Of a DNA stretch of 64,000 bases, positions 1 to 14,600 are shown one piece after another. The stretch's first letter is position 1. Each line of letters starts with the position of its first letter. The notes under the pieces were generated by a model. That model did no database searches. It was not told the origin of the DNA and saw only the letters and a program-made list of their open reading frames with translations. The stretch covers positions 54,940-118,939 of the forward strand of contig ARYC01018390.1 of NCBI GenBank assembly GCA_000711775.1. The letters are read 5' to 3'. The stretch comes from Oxytricha trifallax (Eukaryota; Ciliophora; Spirotrichea; Sporadotrichida; Oxytrichidae). Position numbers and translations under genes: made by a program.

Positions 1-82
1 TAAGTTTGAGTAGATCCTTATTTAAATTTAATTAATTAAGTTGATTAATAATTAAATTTAAATAAGGATCTACTCAAACTTA
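1..82. repeat. Perfect 82-nt hairpin
   Basis: Positions 1-34 are exactly complementary to 49-82, leaving a 14-nt AT-only loop. The arms carry the motif AGTAGATCCTTATTTAAATT and its reverse complement. No other copy was noticed in the window. It may be a small foldback element or a cruciform-forming sequence; any target duplication on its left side lies outside the window. Confidence 0.85.
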
Positions 83-1750
83 ATTCAAATTAGTGACTGT
101 TTGATCTTAACACATGTGTATTGATATGAACATAATATTATTTGATCTCTTTTTTTATTTATTTATAACAGTCTCCACATTTTAATTATACTCGCTTAAT
201 ATTATTTTTTTAAAGTTGAATTTCTTTTTATAAGAAATAATATATTAAGAATTTTAAAAGCTCATTCTGATAAATTAAGGATATTATTTTTCAAAAGTAA
301 AACTCAATAATACTTTAAACTTTTTTTTTTAAAAAATTAAATAACAATTAAAACTATGAAAAAGTATGTGAAAACTATAATAAATTAAGATTTTATGAAT
401 ATAATTACATTTCATCGTTTGAACTAAAATGATGAATAATTTTATCTTCATAAAAATAATTTATTATTGACTTAAAATCTAAACAAAATATAAATAGGTA
501 TACTATTTTTAACTTAATTAAATGAATCACTTCATGAACTGAAAGAAGTGTGGCTAAAAATAATAATAGAAAGATGCTTTCAAAAATACATTTATAGTTA
601 ATATAAGTAGTGAATTTATAATCAGATATTATTTTGTTTATGAATAGGTTAATATATTTTTTTTCGAAAAAAATAATATAAAAATTGTCATAATATAAAA
701 ATTAACTCAGAATTAATTTTATACTACTAATCAGAAAAAAAGGAAATGAGTATGGAAAGTTAATTTTCATAAAGTATATAAGTGTAGAGAGTGAGGATGT
801 TCATTTAAATAGAGTCATCGTAAAGAAAAAAACAGAAACTACAAAATTAAAGGGAAGGAGTCTTGGTAAAAATATATTTCAAAAATATCTTTTCATAGAA
901 GTCTTTAATAATTTTGTGATTCCTCTTTAAACATTTTATTTAGGTAAACTTATCAATATATTTTAATTAGAAATTTTTATATGTTAAAATGGTGCTATCA
1001 TATAACTTATTTATGAAAGCGAAGTTAATAAAAAGAATTATTTCGTATAAATAGTAAGAAAAATTATAATCCATAATTTCATCTTCCCTTCATATTATTT
1101 ACGAAAAAACTTTACCTATTTAAGAAAAACCTTGATAAATACGAAAATATAAAAGTAAATTTCTTCATTAAAATTATGAATTAGAGCAACAATTTAAATT
1201 TTATTATATTTGATAATTTAGAATTTAGTTAATGAATCTAATTCTTAAACTGAAACTTGAAAAATATATTTAAAGTATAGAAATAATATTTTAACTCGAT
1301 ATGAAATTATTATTTTTATATAAAAATCTACTTAAATAAGGATAGAAGAAATTTTAGGTTAATACCTTAATCTTGTACTAAATTATATTTTGAAATTTAT
1401 AATTAAAGCTTTATAATTAGATTATAAATAAAATTTATTAATTTAATTTAAGATAATATATTTTTAGTAAAAAGTGACTTTTATTAATTTAATCAACAAT
1501 TATTTTGAAAAATATTTTCTATAACGATTTCATTAATATTATGCTTTATATAATAATTATACTTTTATATTCAATCTTAAAGATCTAAATCTTTTATGCT
1601 AGCTTTGCAAAAATATTTATGTAGATGAATAATTTTTTATTTTAAGATTAATTTTGTTATCTTTGTAAAATTAACCGTAGTCTTACATAAAATTTCTTAA
1701 ACCCCTACAATCCTTAAGAATTTATAGAATTAATTAAATAATATAATAAT
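83..1750. other. AT-rich DNA, no gene seen
   Basis: This stretch is strongly AT-rich with homopolymer runs and no convincing coding segment. One short match to the gene B region exists: the motif AATACCTTAATCTT at about 1360-1373 recurs at about 37030-37043, at the same relative distance before the first shared MDS. It may be a small MDS or conserved IES sequence. The start of gene A (signal peptide and first Cys-rich repeats, as seen in gene B) is not recognisable here and probably lies left of the window. Confidence 0.5.
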
Positions 1751-1893
1751 CTTGACACTTTCTAATGCTCATCAAGTTGTCCAGTAGGCTAGGATATGAT
1801 TGTGATATAAAATATAATATCAAATTTATTATTATTATTAATAATTGATAGAAAACCACACAGCTGTTAAAGATAATGTAGCATATTGTCGAG
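1751..1893 (+). CDS. Gene A MDS block 1 with a 43-bp IES
   Basis: Two coding pieces, 1751-1807 and 1851-1893, flank IES 1808-1850. The repeated pointer is TGATA (1803-1807 and 1846-1850). Keeping one copy gives an open frame reading DMIVIENHTAVKDNVAYCRG. Gene B has the same joint at 37440-37486, with the same pointer, and reads DMIVIQNLPIVNDNVAYCRG. Stop-free translation needs TAG as Gln. After the second piece, GAG|GTAACT resembles a splice donor (see 1894-2291). Confidence 0.8.
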
Positions 1894-4800
1894 GTAACTT
1901 AATAACTCATTTTTATTTAGAAATTAAAAACCCATTGATTAAAAAGGACATAAATAAAAATGTATTGAGAAAAAATTATATTAATAAACTAAAAATATTA
2001 AAATTGAAGACTATCGTATCATGTTGTCTAAAATAATTCAAAGATTTTGAACTTTCAATTAAAAGTTGTAAAGATATGTTAATGAAGATAGATTAAAAAT
2101 TATTGTAAATATTTACATAAATGCAGGGAAAATTAAAAAAATTCAAATGAGCTATTTATCTTATATCATGATATTGTTCCAATAAATTTTGTTTTGAAAT
2201 AAGTGTTTATTATTTTCATCTAAGCGTGCTAAATATGTTATATTTAAAACATGAGGTTTTAATTTCCTTAATAATATTTATTATAATTTAGGAGAAATAA
2301 TTTACGTGGATCCAACTTCTCTATCTATTTTCTATTTATTTTAATTTTGTATCGTTTATTATAATTACAAAAGATTGAATACTTACATATAAAATCTGCT
2401 CTTGAACTAGGAACCTTTAAAAATCCATATAAATGTTCTAGAAAAGCTATTTAAGAGTTGTACAATTATTTGCCAGGTGAAACCAAGCCATATTAAATCT
2501 TGATAAAAGAGGGTACTTTTAGTGTTCTTAGATTATATGTAGCCTAAAACTTCATTGTATTTATATTATTATTATTCCTTTTTATAATAAATTATTACAA
2601 ATATAAATTTTATCAGAAGGTTCTAAATTAATTTTAGTCTTAAATTTGAATATTTGATATTGTATAAGAATATAACTTAATCAAAAAATAAAGTAGCAGT
2701 TAACTTTTATCAAACGATAAAAAGAGTATTATTTCGATACAAAACTCAAAATATCTAAACTTTAGTTATAGAAAATCAATTAATTTCATTGAAGATTGTG
2801 GAAACTGATATGAAAAAATATCCAGTAAGAAAGCTTTCAAAATAACTCTAATTTTATCAATCCTTTTATGAAATGTATTGACTTGCTAAAAGTAAAGTTC
2901 AGATATTTTTGAGAAAATTATCGAACAAGTACTTATTTTGTTGTTGATCAAATTTAACTGATTCAAATTATTATTTAGATTATATATCAACTTTACTTAA
3001 TTATAGAATAATAATAGTTAATAAAAGTCAAAGCAACAAATTAGAGAATATTTCTCAATATTGATTAAAAAGGAAAAATTATTTTTTTGTTTATTTATTT
3101 CTGTTTGAATTTAATAATTTTAACCAGAAAAAAAAATATCTATAAAAATAATAAATTGAATTAAGATATTTTGAATTGCTATTAATCATTATGGGGGGTC
3201 ATTTTAAAATCACAGATCAATTTATAATTTAAATTAACAAAATAGTTTTAGCAAAAGGGCTAGAACAATATTAGAAAAGATAATTTTTTATTTAATAAAA
3301 ATATTACTCTAAAAGAGATTGAGATTTCATGAATAAAAAAGATCTTGAGTCAATTAAAATTTTTCAAATAAAACAGAATAGCTTACGAGATAAATATGGG
3401 ATAAATCTCAAAGATCATTATATAGTTTAGAATTTAAATATTTTTAAAAATGTTTTGTCCTATCAGCATGGTATATTAAACTTTAAATAAAGAAATATAT
3501 ATGTTCTGACCGAGACCCCCTCCTACACCCTCAGCTGAGACCCTCCCCCCATCAGCCGAGACCCCCCTCACTTTATTGTAATTTTTTCATAAACTTATTT
3601 ATACTCAAAATAAATCCTTGCCCTGCGGGACGCTATTACCATTATAAATATTATTCGATATGTATCACTACGTCCATCGACCTTTTTGAAAACATGCTCC
3701 CATAGGGAAATAATTATAATAACAATCCTTTTGACTTTCATTAGTAATAATTTGGTTTTCATTAACAGACAATAATATTACATAAATTTTCTTATAACTT
3801 ATATCATATCTATTCGCCTTAGTTTTTTTTAGAATTAATACAATAATTTTCCCAATTATTTTTCTTCTCTTTATTTCTTTTTAAATACTTTAAATATTAT
3901 TTTTACTTTATTTAGTCAATTACTAATAAAATCTTAATTTATTCATTTATGGATTTTAATGGTAATCAAAAGCATAACATTTTATTTAGAACTTTCCCTA
4001 ACTAAGCTAAACCAAGAAAGATTTTATAGGTAATTGACTAAATAAAGTAAAAATAATATTTAAAGTATTTAAAAAGAAATAAAGAGAAGAAAAATAATTG
4101 GGAAAATTATTGTATTAATTCTAAAAAAAACTAAGGCGAATAGATATGATATAAGTTATAAGAAAATTTATGTAATATTATTGTCTGTTAATGAAAACCA
4201 AATTATTACTAATGAAAGTCAAAAGGATTGTTATTATAATTATTTCCCTATGGGAGCATGTTTTCAAAAAGGTCGATGGACGTAGTGATACATATCGAAT
4301 AATATTTATAATGGTAATAGCGTCCCGCAGGGCAAGGATTTATTTTGAGTATAAATAAGTTTATGAAAAAATTACAATAAAGTGAGGGGGGGTCTTGGTT
4401 AGAACATATATATGTCTTAAATAATAGAAAATAATAAATCTTTCTTTAATTATAATCTCAAAATTAATTAAGTTACAGCTAATAAGTCCTCAAATTGAAT
4501 TGCGAAATTGAAAATTGGCAAATATGAGTTTATGTTTATTGATTTTACAATCCTTATTTGCGATTTAGTTTTTCATTTCTCACTGAGGACAATCCAAAGT
4601 TTGCTTAAAATATGAAGAAAAAGTTTAGGGATGAATTAAATTCATGATATAATGGGTTTTTATTTTATTTGTAAAAGGCAATAAAATTATGGCTATGTTA
4701 GCAAACATTTCCCCCATTGAAGATTTATTATGGTAGAACTTAAATTCCTGAGTAAAGATTCTAAGGAAATATTTGTTGGAATTTAGTTTATAAGATAACA

Positions 4801-7800
4801 CAATACTTTAATAAACAAATTTATTATTTAAAAATATCATAGGGAATTTAATGACAAATTTTACGTTTAATTATTTAAAGTATTGTGCTTAAAAAATGTG
4901 TTATCTAGTTAATTAAATCTCAAGTACGAATAGTCCTTAATAACCTTTAGTTAGAAATTGGAGTTCTTCTTAATTTCTACTTCAAATGTGATTTAAGTTG
5001 TGGGTTTTTGTGTTCGCTTATATAACAATATTTTTATGAAATTAATAAACTAAATTTAAATTTATCATCCACTACCGATAAATCCTATTTTTTCATATAA
5101 ATATTATACATACGATGAAAGTTAATAAATAAAAGAGTGATATTTAAGATTTTTCTTCTTTGGCTTCTAATGGTTGACTATGAAGAATTACCCTATTACA
5201 CCAAACAATTTAATTGGAAGTTTCTATTATATATTTTGAATAGTTTAATAACAAATTTCATTTTTCAAATATTAATTATTGTTGGTGCATTTAATCTTAC
5301 GATAATAATAATCAAATTGATTGTATATTCTTTTATTTTTGAGATAAGGTAAATAAGTCTTTAATTATTGAATCCATTTTAGTACTTACTCGGCTAAAAA
5401 TTCATCAGAGTTAGGCCCTCAAGCTACTATTCACATGAAATCAGATGAAAGGTAAACCTATTTACTTAATATACGTCTAAATATCTAAATAAAGAAAATT
5501 ATTAATTTAATTATATATAAATTTTAAGATTTATTTTAAATAGTTGCATCTTAAATGTAATTAAATAAATTATTAAAGAATAAATCAAAGCTCTATTAAT
5601 TAATTATTGAAAATGAAGATTATAAGTATTAATGTTAATTCTTATATTTGAATTTTATTCTTCTTTTAGGCCTTAAATTCTTATTTTTATATAAGATAGA
5701 GTTAAGTTAATAAAATATAGTAATTTCAATTAATATTCTTTATAAACTTTTTTATTTCTATGATTTAAATTAAAATCATTAAAATAAATTAAGTAAATTT
5801 GCAATGCCTTATATAATTATACTTTACTTCATCCCGTACACAACGAGGTTTCTACTTAGCAGCAAACCTTTCAACACAACATATAAAATAAGTTAAGGGT
5901 TGATTACATAGTTAGAGATAAATAATTTATACCAAAAGGGAGATATAATGGTCCTCAGATCAAATGTCAAATTTCAAAATATTATTTTTACAAGTAATCC
6001 TTCATTTAATAGGTTCAACATTTTTTAGATAATTTCACAATATCAATAACATTTATAATAGTTATATAGAAAATTATATTTTTCATATTAAATAAGTATG
6101 TAATTCTCAAAATTTAATTATAATTGGGATAGTTTTTATTATAGAAAAATAACTAATTGATAAAAAATATAATTAACTCATATTTTTATATTATTATTAT
6201 ATAATAACAAAAATAGTTTACACTTTATTAATTAATTAGTCTCGGATTATTAATTAATATAAGTTTTAATATATTTACTCTGTTTTTTGTTATTGATAAT
6301 AAACAATCGTTAAATTCTAAATTCTAAATTTATATATATATTTATATATATATATATTAATATCAAATGAAGATAGAAGATTCTTGTACTTATGGGACAT
6401 TTAACATAGAAGTATAATTCTTGATGTAAAAATAAAAATTGATAATTTAATTATTTAGAGGGTAACCATAAATTATTATGGAAAGGCAATCAGATCTCCC
6501 ACTCCAGCAAATATTGAAATCACGAATTCTCTGCTTAAAAATAATATATTATACGATATATTAACATATTAAATTATATCACTGATTATCTTAATGAAGG
6601 CATAATGTTGCTATCTGATTTAAAACCCATTTATCTTTTTTAAATTGCTTTTTTTATTCTTCAAATAATAGATATTTATGATAAATAAAGAGAAAAATAG
6701 AAGATAATAAGAATATAATTAAGATTAAATAGACTACTTTTATAATAAAATGAAAATGGAATACCTCAAACAGCTTTGTCATCTTTCCATTATCCCTCAT
6801 AAATCTCTCCTTCAAAATGGCAGAATTAGATTTAGTGTCTTCTTAAGCTCAGTCTGCGAAGTATCCTTCCAAGTCTACAGCAACTCTAATCATATAGGAT
6901 CTCTAAAAAATAAAAATAATAAAAAGTTTAGATATGTTTTTTTGAAAAATACATTTTATGTGAGTGTAATTGCTCCAGGATCGCCTCCTTTAAAAGTATT
7001 CTTATTAATCTTAATTATATTCATATTATCTTCTTTTATTCTTTTTATTTATCATAATTAACTCAACTAAGGCTTTATAGTGTATAGAATTTAGGCGGTA
7101 GCAATACCTGAATCAGTAGATTATTTTTGCAATCAAACTCAATTTAAATTATTATAATTATAATCGATTTAAAGATAATAGAATTTTTTTATAACAAAGA
7201 CACAATAAAATTTTATATAGTCTTTTCTTTTGCTGGAATATGTCTAAACAAAATTGGAATTAATTTTATAGAAAATTTATTAATGATTTTCAGCCTCAAT
7301 ATTTTTGAATTATTTTAACTAATAATTTCAATAGTGGATTTAAAATCAAAATACTTATGTTAAGGCATAATAATTATACAGATATTTAAGAAAGTAAAAA
7401 ACTTAACCCAAATCTTAGAATTTCAACTGTTTTTCTTATCTATATGCCCATAGCTCTTTAATAAATAATTGAGCTGGATGCATCAAAGTCTAAGCTTGAA
7501 ACAATAAGGTTATGCCTATTTCTGCCTTAAACTCCAAAATTAATTTGCCGTCTAGAATTTAATAATGTTAACTATATTTCTCACCTCAATAATCTAATGA
7601 ATTTTCAATTACAAATCTTATTGTAATAAAGAGTAAATGTTTAGAAAAAAAGATTCAGAACATATATCTTAAACATTCTTTTTTAGTAATTGAATAGGGG
7701 ATCATACAAATTATAGAGAGTATATGAACAGCTATTTGATTAGTCAATGATATTTATGATCAAAAGTTTTTAAAAATAATTATGGACAAAGATTAAATGA

Positions 7801-10800
7801 AATGTTTGAGATCTCTCAGCGCTATCTAATTAAATTATACTTTATTTATATTGTTTGCTAAATCTATATTGAATTAATGTAGCATTTAACCATGGATTTC
7901 TAATTAAAAAATTGAAGGGAAAAAGGTTAAAGTAAAAAGAATTTTATTACCATAATAAAACTATTGATATGCTCGAAATAGAGATATAAAGAATAAGAAA
8001 TCTGAATTTTAAATAAATGGAGTAGTTTTAAATACTTTTAAGGTTGTAATAATTTTAGCAACATTAATTTAAATTGATTATTTAAAATCGTAAATAAAAT
8101 TATATTCTAAAATTTTGTAAGAAAACTTTAGTTTGAGGAATTAATTGTTCATTAACTCCATACAGTTAGACCTGGGGATAAGTGACAGTTAGAAATTTTA
8201 CTTAGAAAGGCCAAAGATTATAAATCATTTTTTATATTTTCTTTTAGGTTTATCGTTCTATAGACTTCATTTTTCAATATATAAACACTCTTTAATGTTA
8301 CTGTTGATAATTTCACATCAAGAGCTTTTGCTAGATAAGAGGATACTGCTAGAAATGTACTAACTATAGATTCTACCAGTCTTTGCCATTTTTAAATATA
8401 AGTGTGGTACAAATTGGTTAAATTTTATTTTAATTCTTTCATATAAAAAATATTCTGCCCAATTGATTCTGACAATATAACAAAAAGTTTAATCGTAAAA
8501 AATCTTTACATGTCCTCTGACGCTCATACAATGGATTCAGCAGTAAATTATTAGATTTTGTTTGCCTAAAAATCTGATTTAAATAAAAGACCTATCATTT
8601 GCCAATATGAAAACATAACAACTGCCGACTTATATTCTCAAAATTTAATTAAAAGCAATTATAATTGAAGAGTACACATATATCAATAAATATTAACATT
8701 AATAAATAACATATTCACTAACTACTGTATCATAGAATAAATTTTATTATTTTTATTTCATCAACCATTTCTGCAGGAGCAGCAAATTTGACAGTTAAAA
8801 ACATTATGTACACAAATGTTTCTACATAATCAGGGTAGTACTTCCATTTTCAGTTTTCAGGATCTAATTATTTAAAATAATAAATTATTTATATATTTAA
8901 ATATCTAACAATCTCTAAGTAGTTAATATATCATTTTTAAGTAATTGTAAATAATTACTAAAAATAAGTTAACTTTACAATGGCTGATTTAATTACATCA
9001 GCTAGAGTTGTAATGATTGTCAGCGGTTTTAAAACGCTCATATAATATTCGATTAAAATAGGAATTACTTAATTTAATATATTTTTACCTCATATTTAAT
9101 GGAATAAACTTTAGAAATGTGACCCGTAATACAATTTTATTTCATAATACTTTTTATTAGTTGATGAAAAATAAAACTCTTACTGTATATTTAAAATTGG
9201 AATTTTTATAATAAACATTTTTTAATTGATTTAGAATATAAATAATTGTGAAAAATTTATATTTTCCCTTGATTTATTTATTCATTCCAATATAAATTCC
9301 TATATATATATATTGAAATTAATAATTGGAAGTCTTCCAACTACTACTTCAACTGTAGTATATATTATAAAAACTAAACTTTTATATATATATATATATA
9401 ATATCCCAAATAATTTATAGTAAGACATCCAATAATTATTTTATTTTATTAGTGATGAAGAATCTTAACTTTGCTAATAACTCGATAAATAACAATTAAG
9501 ATATTTTAATACAAAATTATAATTTTGATGAAAATTATTTGTGAAAAAATATAATGAATATATTATTAAGGTATCTTAAACTTTTCTTATAATCTATATA
9601 GCCTTTTAAATTGATTAAGCATTGTAGTAATTAACAATAGAAGACTCAATTTTTTAAAGTGAAAGTAAGAATTTAATTTTTGTTAAAAGATATAAATTTA
9701 CAATAGGAATTGGAAGTTGTTAATTTAGATAAAAACTATTATTATATAATTTATTGGAAGTTTTACTTCGTATTTTGCAATATACAAAAATTATGGGCTT
9801 AATTTTAAGAATGTAACTATACAAGACTTCAAATATAGCGACGAATTTAAATCAGGAACTTCTGTAATTAATAATTTTATACAATGTTTTATAAATTAGA
9901 ATAGACTAGCTCTTCATGCAATAAAACTTCACAATATAAGCCTCCAAAAATGTGAATAGAAGTTTTGATTATTTTATTTTTGTGGAATATTTAAATTTTT
10001 TTAAAGAATAAATAAATAGAATTAATAATATGTTTATATGTTATAATTAATTTCTTTGATATTATGATTAAAACTTGTATTTTAATCTTTATCATTTCCA
10101 TTATTAGTTAAATTAGTATTCTATTTTGACCTAAAAATCTAATAATAAATATTAAATAATGGAATTTTGTAGTTTTTTAATGAATACTCAACTTAGTACT
10201 GCAAAATCCAAATTTCATTTAATATTAAATTAATTTTAGAATTAAAAGGAAATATTGCTAATAATAACATTAGATTTCTATAAAGCGAAATTAGTTTCTT
10301 CCTTCTTTAACAAATAACAAACATTAATTACGATCTGAATCAAATTTATAAAATTGAAATTCTTTAATAAATAATAACTCATATTAAATTTATTTTTCAA
10401 CATTATAATTTTAATTTTTAAATCAGATTTATGATCAGCCTTAAGTTTACATAGACATGACAAATATGGAATTTTAAATTTAATTTTTGATTTTGATAAT
10501 TTAGCAACAATACTTTCTATAAATAATCAAGTATCATTATGACCGACTATTATAAAAATAATTTAGATTTTATCACGAATATTAATCTTAACTAATATTA
10601 ATTTTATTTTCACTATAGTACACTGATTTAACACCTGCTTAATTTAGGTTATCAAATTCCTCTTTCACAAATAATAGTTTTATTTTATATTATATAGTTT
10701 TGCAGCTGGAGGTAACTTGATTTAATTCAGTCATAACTCAAAGTATGAGTACACTATTAAAATCGAAATTCTAGTTTTTAAAGAATATTTTGATTTATTA

Positions 10801-11639
10801 TAATATAAAGATGAATAAAGAATTCTATTTTAATTTAAAAATAAAATTATGTCTCTAAAATTTAATTACTTTTTATAGGAAAAAATTGTTGATAATTTAT
10901 TAAGTTATTTGAAAGGATTTTGATATGCAGAGTAATAAATAACGCAAAAATTAATTCTATTTAGGATTTTAAATTTAGTAAATTAATAAATTTAGATGTA
11001 TTTCTTATTAATGTTAAACGTTATATTTATTTTTCAAATGAACTGATAAAATAAAATAAGCTAGTGTTTTGTTCTATAATGATTTATCTTAAAGAGAAAA
11101 AGTTAAGTATAAATAAATAGTGCTGTTTTGGAAATTTATGCAGATAAAAATTCCTAATCATTAATTAAATGATATAATATAATATTAAAAATTTAAATAT
11201 CAAAGCTATATATAGAATGATTTAAAATAGAATCAATTTATTTAATATTTACTTTGATACTTATATTAAATTTTTAATTTAACAATTATTCTAAGAAAAT
11301 TTTATAAAGTTTACCAACGTTTCATTTTAACAAAATATCTAGGCTTAGATAAATTTGAATCCTGGTGATACTTAAGATTCAAAAATCTTACAAGTAATAC
11401 ATTTATACAATTGCTAATTCTACAATAACAGTCCTCTTATTGATGCAAAATTAAATTAAATTAAATTTTATGCATTCTTTAGAGTATAAAGCAATAGCAG
11501 ATTGATAGTTGATAACTCAACTTTTGAAAAGACTTATTCTATGTCGAGAGGAGGAATATTTCTTGCAGACTACTAGAATTTATAAATAAACAAATATTTT
11601 TAGTATTTTTCAGCTATAATATACTAATAAGAATTAAAC

Positions 11640-11679
<40 letters not shown>

Positions 11680-14600
11680 TTATATGAATATTATATGAAT
11701 ATTATTAAATCATGTTATTATATTACTTAATTTTTTAAAATGATAATTTTGATTAATCCAGTATTCATTTCACATTAAAATAATATTCAAATATAAATTT
11801 ATACCGATTAAATTTAGATTTGCATATTTTTAATTATTTATGCAAAATACTTAATTAAATTAAATTTAATTTTATAAAACAATTTTAGTAATTAATCTAA
11901 AAAGGTTTACAATTTTAAGACTATAACAAATTTGAAATTTATTATAAAAGGGAAACTAATAAATTATTAAAAAAATATCTCTAATAATTTTATTTATAAA
12001 TATTTAATTATAGAATGTGACAATTTTAGTAAGATATTCAAATTTCACAAATAACTTTGCATCTGATGGAGGTATATTAATATATCTTATTTTTATTTAA
12101 ATTAATCTTTTAATCTATTTTTATTTCATATTTTATGCGCACTATGGTAGCTCATTAAGTTTAAATAATTAATATGTTTATAATATTAATTTTTAAAAAA
12201 GAAGGCAAGGATTAAAAGTTTTAATGATTAAATAATTAGTTTTTCCTTATATTTTAAATTAAAATTTTAAGGCTTCCTTATTAATTCATAATCTATTATT
12301 ATGAACTAGATATTTTATACATTATAGCTTAATTATTAGATTCCTTAAAGCATATAGATTTTTGAATATTTGTTACATTTTAAATATGATTTAACAGTAC
12401 ATTAATAAAAGTCAACTTTTTATTTGAGTCAAGATAAGTTAGAATTTTTAATTTGTATAAAATAAAATTCATTGTAGTTTGAATTTTGTAAATTCACATT
12501 AAATTATGCAATAGAAGGTAGCATAGGAAGAGTTGAAAACTAAGGATATTTTAGAATTTACAATTCAAGTATAACAAATATTAAGGTATGACAAAATAAT
12601 TACCACATAATTCCTTTTATTAATATCTTAAAAAATGTCTAAACCTTAATATTTTGATTTTAATACTATTGTTATATTAAAGATTATAAATTTGATAATT
12701 TTTCTTCTGAATTTTTTAAAAATATTTTCGAATCAGAAAAGTGTTAATTAGAAATATTACTAATTGCATTTGCTTAACTATTTATATAATTTATTGTATT
12801 TAGTTAATAAAGATAATTGAATTTATAAAGTTACAAAGAATATAAAATTTATAGAAACCAAATAAATTAAATATACATGAATCCTCCAATTTTTAGGTTA
12901 TTTAATTTAAATTACATTGGAATTTAATATATAATTATTTTTAATTTAATTTATCAAAATAATATTAATTCCCAAATAATCATGGTGTTAGATCCTCAAT
13001 CATTGCTATTTAAATTTAATTCAATCTGTTATATTGCATTGGTAATTATTTAAAGTTTAGGATTCAGTTAAATAATATTATTAAAATTTAAAACCCCATA
13101 GATCAATTAAGAAACGATGATTGGAGTTAAGAACAATTAAATTAAAAGTTAATTATTATTGGTTGAAAATTGATATAATTAGACTAAGTCAAATTTACAC
13201 ACCAAATTGGATTATTTTATAAGGACAATTAATCGAACTAATAGTTTTAATAATTAACCCAAACATTAATTATTTTACTGCAATAATAATTAATTCAAAA
13301 TATTATTGTTCATAAATCCAATACTCCTTTAAAATTGATCTATGAGGTTTTATTTTATATTTTTTTATAAGTTGACTAACTTTCAATATTTGAAGATTGC
13401 TTCTTTCAATCAAATGGCGCTTATAATTATATAAACATTTATGTTCTATTTTAAAATATATAATTAAATAGAAATTGAAAATTATACACTCTCGTTTAGC
13501 TGTTCCAAAATATTCCAGATTAATTATAATAAAAAGTGCTAGCATCAAGAGGAATTTATTTGATTTTATATATATCTAAACATATCATCCAAATTAATTA
13601 TATTATAACTTATTCTTGAATTCTTATTAATTACATAAAAATTATAGTTAATAATGCTACTCTGATATGTAAAAAATATACAAATCAAACTCTTGGTTGG
13701 TTGACAATTGATAAAATTCTATATTCTAGTAAACTAAAATTCTATATTCTAGTAAACTAAAATGCTATATTTTAAGAGTGGTGTTTTTTATAATAAAAAA
13801 GCTTTAAATTAAATTTTAAATTAAAACATAGTAATTTAATAGGGTATTCAAGTACAATCTCCTTAAATATTAAGATTTAAAAAAAATAAAAATATAAGTA
13901 GATAAGAAGGATTTTAATAATTAATGTAGATAAAGGTTGATAAAAATGACATTTAAATAAAAATAGTAAATTATAAATAATCCTTATGCTTTTAAATTAA
14001 AATCTTAATTTTATTCACAATTTAATGTTAATAAATTTTTTGGATTTTTTGGATTTTATATTTTACTCAATTACTTCTATACATTCAATATTTTTTTATA
14101 TTTATATCTATTAATCTATTTTATTTTATAATAATATTAAAGTTTATGAATCATTTAAAATCGTATTTAAAGTTTTATTTTATATAAATAAAAGAATTGA
14201 AGTAATAGCTTCACTTGTTCTTCCACAATACATTTTAGTTTCTATATAAGTTAAAAATTAAAATTATTATTTACTAAATACTCTATGAGTATTAGCAAAG
14301 CTTCGTTACTTGTAAAGGATTAAAAACTAAAAATCCATGATTAATTTAATTTAATTTATAAATGATAAAAGATTTTAATCATAAATCTTTAATGGTACTG
14401 TTTATGTGTTGCTAAAGGTATATATTTGATATTTAAAAAGACAATCACAACCAAGGTTAGTAAATAATTTTAATAAAAATAAATACAAAAACATGAAACA
14501 TATTTTTGATTTTATCCATGAATTAATTATTTTATTTGGTCTATAGTAATATTTCTATTATTTTACATAATGGAAACTTAATTAAGTTTTTTAATAAAAG

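Larger units (their letters stand above)
2559..5282. other. 2.7-kb IES, expanded by mobile elements
   Basis: Pointer ATTGT flanks this segment (2554-2558 and 5278-5282). Removing it joins QNFIV to GAFNLTI in frame. The matching IES of gene B, 37858-38118, has the same pointer but is only 261 bp. The extra length here includes the palindromic elements at 3503-4405 and 4691-5022. A short TGA-free stretch at 5137-5352 in the right part is not conserved in gene B and is treated as eliminated DNA. Confidence 0.8.

Noticed and set aside
1845..2036. Standard-code-like ORF of 63 codons
   Set aside because: It runs across a proven MDS/IES joint (TGATA) and into non-conserved DNA, so only its first part overlaps real coding sequence.
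5137..5352. 71-codon hydrophobic ORF
   Set aside because: Most of it lies within the ATTGT-flanked IES and is not conserved in gene B. Only IVGAFNLTI near its end is real.
10278..10463. Minus-strand 61-codon ORF
   Set aside because: Antisense to a conserved gene A MDS block; the + strand frame is conserved in gene B.
13303..13548. Minus-strand 81-codon ORF
   Set aside because: AT-rich and antisense to the conserved piece NIPDQLQQK; no support as a gene.
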